NCBI RefSeq assembly: GCF_006980705.1 | Contig: NZ_SBHO01000013.1 | Location: 1-39,471, forward strand | Source: Tepidiphilus olei | GTDB taxonomy: Bacteria; Pseudomonadota; Gammaproteobacteria; Burkholderiales; Rhodocyclaceae | Reading direction: 5' to 3' | Length of the DNA stretch: 39,471 bases | Position numbers and translations under genes: made by a program | The notes under the pieces: model-generated | Database searches by the model: none | What the model saw: the letters and a program-made list of their open reading frames with translations, nothing else | Told to the model about the DNA's origin: nothing | Shown here: positions 37,007-39,471 of the stretch, one piece after another | How positions within the stretch are numbered: the stretch's first letter is position 1 | Layout: every line of letters begins with the position of its first letter

Positions 37007-37019
37007 GCGGAGGCCAGAC

Positions 37020-37469
37020 ATGCAAGTCATTCTGATGGAGAAGGTCACCAACCTCGGCAACCTCGGCGACATCGTCAAGGTCAAAGACGGCTACGCGCGC
37101 AACTACCTCATTCCCCAAAAGAAGGCCAAGCGCGCCACGCCCGAGAACATCGCCGAATTCGAACGCCGTCGTGCGGAACTCGAGCGTCAGCAGGCAGAGA
37201 AACTCGCTGCCGCCCAAGCGCTCGCCACTCGTCTCGAAGGGATCACGGTACAAATCACCCGCAAGGCCGGTGAGGATGGGCGTCTCTTTGGCTCGGTGAC
37301 CAACATCGACATCGCTGAAGGGCTGGAAGCCCTGGGTTACGATATTCCCCGCGCCCAGATTCTCATGCCCCAAGGCCCGATCAAGAGCGTCGGCGAGACC
37401 GAGATCGAGATCGCGCTGCACACCGACGTGCGCGTCATCATCAAGGTCTCGGTGCTCGGCGAGCACTGA
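37020..37469 (+). CDS. rplI: Ribosomal protein L9
   Basis: A 149-residue large-subunit protein with two RNA-binding domains joined by a long helix. The N-terminal domain shows [17 protein letters not shown] and [13 protein letters not shown]. The central helix is at about 40-75, and the C-terminal domain has [16 protein letters not shown] and [13 protein letters not shown]. The length equals E. coli L9. GCGGAGG lies upstream of the ATG, 13 bases after rpsR. A strong terminator follows 24 bases after the stop, closing the operon. Confidence 0.98.
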   Translation: MQVILMEKVTNLGNLGDIVKVKDGYARNYLIPQKKAKRATPENIAEFERRRAELERQQAEKLAAAQALATRLEGITVQITRKAGEDGRLFGSVTNIDIAEGLEALGYDIPRAQILMPQGPIKSVGETEIEIALHTDVRVIIKVSVLGEH

Positions 37470-37493
37470 TCCTCCTCCCTGTTCGCACCCAAC

Positions 37494-37532
37494 GACGAGC
37501 GCCGCACCTCCGGGTCCGGCGCTCGTCTTTTT
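37494..37532 (+). terminator. Intrinsic terminator of the rpsF-rplI operon
   Basis: GACGAGCGCCG (37494-37504) pairs perfectly with CGGCGCTCGTC (37517-37527) across a 12-base loop, and five T residues follow. This is the strongest plus-strand terminator in the window. It separates the ribosomal operon from dnaB. A TAGAAT (37539-37544) just after it could be the -10 of a dnaB promoter, though no good -35 is seen because the terminator occupies that place. Confidence 0.92.
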
Positions 37533-37578
37533 CGGCGCTAGAATAGCCCTTCACCTTGCGTAGCGAGACTTTGGTTCC

Positions 37579-38952
37579 ATGTCCGACGAACTCATGTTCA
37601 CCCCTTCCTCCGCCTTCAAGCTGCCGCCTCATTCGCTCGAAGCCGAACAGGCGCTGCTTGGCGGCTTGCTCCTCGACAATACCGCTTGGGAGCGAGTCGC
37701 TGATCTCGTCGGGCCTGACGACTTCTATCGCGACGAACACAAACGCATTTTCCGTCACGTCAGCCGACTCCTCGAACAGGGGCGTCCCGCCGACGTGGTC
37801 ACCGTTCATGAATCTCTGGAAAAGAGTGGAGAAGCCGAAGCCGCGGGCGGTCTTGCCTACCTTGCCGAGCTCGCCAACCAGACCCCTTCGGCCGCCAATG
37901 CTCGACGCTATGGCGAAATCATCCGCGAGCGCGCCATCCTGCGCAAACTCATAGCCGTCGCCGACGAGATTGCCGCTTCCGCCCTCAGTCCCATGGGGCG
38001 CGACGCCAAGTCTTTGCTCGATGAGGCCGAATCCAAGATCTTCGAGATCGCCGAGGCGGGAGCCCGCAGTATCACTGGATTCATCCCCATTGGTCAGGCG
38101 CTCAAACTCGTGGTCGATCGTGTCCAGGAACTCTATGACCGCGAAGACCCCAGTGAAGTCACCGGCATTCCCACGGGCTATATCGATCTCGACGAGAAAA
38201 CCTCAGGACTACAACCCTCCGATCTGATCATTCTCGCCGGTCGCCCGGCCATGGGAAAAACGACGCTCGCGCTCAACATCGCCGAGCACGTCGCTCTCCA
38301 TCAACGCTTACCGGTGGCCGTTTTTTCCATGGAAATGCCCAGCACCCAGCTTGCCACGCGTTTTCTCGCTTCACTCGGGCGTATCGACATGCAAAACCTG
38401 CGTCGAGGACGTCTGTCCGACGATGATTGGCAGCGTTTGACCGCAGCCATGGGTAAACTCTACGAGGCCCCCATCTTCATCGACGAGACTCCCGCCTTGA
38501 ATCCCATCGATCTGCGCGCCCGCGCTCGACGTCTGGCGCGGCAGTGCGGCAAACTCGGACTCATCGTCGTCGATTATCTGCAGCTGATGACCGGTACGCG
38601 GGAGAGCGACAACCGCGCCACGGAGCTCTCCGAAATCTCCCGGTCGGTGAAATCGCTCGCCAAGGAACTCAACGTACCGATCATCGCCCTGTCGCAGCTC
38701 AACCGCAGTCTCGAGCAGCGGCCGAACAAGCGGCCGGTCATGTCGGATCTGCGCGAATCCGGCGCGATCGAGCAAGATGCTGATATCATCATGTTCATCT
38801 ACCGTGACGAGGTCTATAACCCCGATACCCCCGACAAGGGCGTGGCCGAGATCATCATCGCCAAGCATCGTAACGGCCCAACCGGTACCATTCGCCTCAG
38901 CTTCTTCGGTGAGCACACCCGTTTCGAAAGCTTCGCCTCTACCTCGTTCTGA
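37579..38952 (+). CDS. dnaB: DnaB, replicative DNA helicase
   Basis: A 457-residue hexameric helicase that unwinds DNA ahead of the replication fork. The N-terminal primase-interacting domain is at about 12-110 (PPHSLEAEQALLGGLLLDN, DFYRDEHKRIFRHV). The RecA-like ATPase from about 190 has Walker A GRPAMGKTTLALN (near 222), FSMEMPSTQL, Walker B LIVVDYLQLMTG (near 333) and ALSQLNRSLEQRPNKRP. No intein is inserted at the common Walker A site. It follows rplI, as in many proteobacteria, but behind a terminator, so it probably has its own promoter. Confidence 0.98.
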   Translation: MSDELMFTPSSAFKLPPHSLEAEQALLGGLLLDNTAWERVADLVGPDDFYRDEHKRIFRHVSRLLEQGRPADVVTVHESLEKSGEAEAAGGLAYLAELANQTPSAANARRYGEIIRERAILRKLIAVADEIAASALSPMGRDAKSLLDEAESKIFEIAEAGARSITGFIPIGQALKLVVDRVQELYDREDPSEVTGIPTGYIDLDEKTSGLQPSDLIILAGRPAMGKTTLALNIAEHVALHQRLPVAVFSMEMPSTQLATRFLASLGRIDMQNLRRGRLSDDDWQRLTAAMGKLYEAPIFIDETPALNPIDLRARARRLARQCGKLGLIVVDYLQLMTGTRESDNRATELSEISRSVKSLAKELNVPIIALSQLNRSLEQRPNKRPVMSDLRESGAIEQDADIIMFIYRDEVYNPDTPDKGVAEIIIAKHRNGPTGTIRLSFFGEHTRFESFASTSF

Positions 38953-38982
38953 TGAAGTCGACTCGCAGATCGGCGTGTGGCT

Positions 38983-39036
38983 AGAGCGCCGCGACTGACC
39001 TGCGCCGCGGCTGCATGTCGGGTCGTCCGGCGCTCT
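38983..39036 (+). terminator. Long hairpin after dnaB, possible terminator without T-run
   Basis: AGAGCGCCG (38983-38991) pairs with CGGCGCTCT (39028-39036). The stem continues inward with GAC/GTC and GACC/GGTC, interrupted by two single-base bulges (38992 and 38996), giving 16 pairs around a 20-base loop. It starts 31 bases after the dnaB stop. No T-run follows (GATGCTCTCC), so it may slow polymerase, protect the mRNA end or work with Rho. Confidence 0.5.
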
Positions 39037-39151
39037 GATGCTCTCCTATCCATTTGATATGTCACGCATTCCGTGCTCCTTGAATCTTGATCCGCAGCCG
39101 CTGGTGACGGCATTTCGAGTCGTCCTTATGAGTTCGATCAAAATTTCTTGT

Positions 39152-39180
39152 TTGCACTCATTGCTGCCATTGCCTAAAAT
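39152..39180 (+). promoter_or_regulatory. Upstream candidate rRNA promoter
   Basis: TTGCAC (39152-39157) and TAAAAT (39175-39180) are 17 bases apart. The -10 matches five of six consensus bases, the -35 only three. Tandem promoters are common upstream of rRNA operons, and this lies 130 bases before the stronger candidate. Confidence 0.4.
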
Positions 39181-39281
39181 GCGCCTCTCTCCTGCTGCGG
39201 CCCCGGTGTCGTGTGGCCGAAGTGGGGGGTGTAGGTCGATTGCCGGTGGTGAGAGGGTTGTGGAATCGCGCCTTGCCGGGG

Positions 39282-39310
39282 TTGACTGCGGTGGAGAAGT
39301 AAGGAATAAT
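39282..39310 (+). promoter_or_regulatory. Main candidate rRNA promoter
   Basis: TTGACT (39282-39287, five of six) and AATAAT (39305-39310, five of six) are 17 bases apart. Transcription would begin near 39317, about 135 bases before the 16S gene, followed by the boxA-like signal. The position and strength fit an rRNA operon promoter. Confidence 0.7.
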
Positions 39311-39352
39311 ACTGGTTCTGCCGCGCCACTGAGGTGGTGTGGGGTTGGAAGG

Positions 39353-39369
39353 AGTTCTTTAAGAATTTG
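39353..39369 (+). promoter_or_regulatory. boxA-like antitermination signal in the 16S leader
   Basis: AGTTCTTTAAGAATTTG closely resembles the boxA elements before bacterial 16S genes (core CTCTTTAA in E. coli), bound by NusB-S10 so that polymerase reads through the long untranslated operon. It lies about 36 bases into the transcript from the main promoter. Confidence 0.65.
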
Positions 39370-39453
39370 GGGACAGTCGAGCGGTGTGGGTGTTGGCGCG
39401 GGATGGGTGCGCTGGCACGCGCATCGCTAGATGCGTGCGAGGTTTTATGGATT

Positions 39454-39471
39454 GAACCTGAGAGTTTGATC
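39454..39471 (+). rRNA. 16S ribosomal RNA, first bases only
   Basis: The window ends with AGAGTTTGATC (39461-39471), the universally conserved 5' segment of 16S rRNA (E. coli positions 8-18, the well-known 27F primer site). By comparison the mature 5' end would be near 39454. Only about 18 bases are present. The boxA-like signal and leader upstream support the call. Confidence 0.85.

Larger units (their letters stand above)
39037..39453 (+). promoter_or_regulatory. rRNA operon upstream region and leader
   Basis: These 417 bases hold no gene that I can support. The DNA becomes less GC-rich upstream of the promoters (AT patches at about 39140-39180), as is usual for rRNA control regions with UP elements or Fis sites, though no specific site was recognised. 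Two candidate promoters, a boxA-like antitermination signal and the 16S leader (39314-39453) are identified inside it. The leader includes GTGTGGGTG, common before 16S genes of related bacteria, and an inverted pair GCATCGCTAGATGC (39421-39434), which could be part of the precursor stem. Confidence 0.7.

Overview
The window looks like chromosomal DNA of a high-GC (about two thirds GC by eye) Proteobacterium, most likely a betaproteobacterium. The basis is protein similarity recognised by eye plus gene order: yceD-rpmF-plsX-fabHDG-acpP-fabF; nadB/rpoE-rseA-rseB-lepA-lepB-rnc-era-recO-pdxJ-acpS-nagZ; rpsF-priB-rpsR-rplI-dnaB; and rne divergent from rluC. A member of the Hydrogenophilaceae (Hydrogenophilus/Tepidiphilus type) would fit, but that is only an impression. 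Almost everything here is core, vertically inherited housekeeping DNA. I see no phage, CRISPR array, toxin-antitoxin pair, defence island or biosynthetic cluster.

Layout. 1-509: the 3' end of a group II intron (HNH end of its maturase, domains V and VI) inserted in the 3' part of an IS256-family transposase gene, then that element's right inverted repeat. 562-1338: a class II glutamine amidotransferase. 1381-1593: a relic of an IS5-family element. Minus strand 1590-6290: rraA, clpA, clpS, a small unknown gene and an aromatic/aspartate aminotransferase gene. 6391-8475: uvrB, facing rne (8521-11565, minus). A gene-free 623-base gap then separates rne from the divergent rluC and a HAD phosphatase gene (to 13828), which run into a convergent rsmI-like/maf pair.

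From 15080 a long plus-strand block begins. First is the fatty-acid cluster (yceD, rpmF, plsX, fabH, fabD, fabG, acpP, fabF), ending in a small YgfX-like membrane protein that overlaps the end of convergent nadB. Then comes the envelope-stress sigma operon (rpoE, rseA, rseB, a glutaredoxin-like gene) and the lepA-lepB-DUF4845-rnc-era-recO-pdxJ-acpS-nagZ-uvrC-pgsA series, most of it overlapping or closely spaced. A new promoter starts rpsF-priB-rpsR-rplI, closed by a strong terminator, then dnaB. The last 500 bases are an rRNA operon promoter region, and the window stops just inside the 16S rRNA gene.

Functional themes: RNA turnover (RNase E, its inhibitor-family protein RraA, RNase III), ClpAP proteolysis with its adaptor, nucleotide excision repair (UvrB, UvrC), lipid synthesis (PlsX, Fab enzymes, AcpP, AcpS, PgsA), translation (LepA, Era, L32, S6, S18, L9, rRNA) and secretion (LepB). 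The points most worth a second look are regulatory. One is a terminator hairpin whose 3' arm carries the rraA Shine-Dalgarno and whose T-run touches the rraA start codon. Another is an 18-codon upstream frame whose stop overlaps the lepA start. Others are very short or absent leaders at yceD and clpS, a possible 600-base rne leader, and a hairpin in the rpsF leader. Both window ends fall in multicopy DNA (intron/IS and rRNA), so the window may be a whole contig of a draft assembly.
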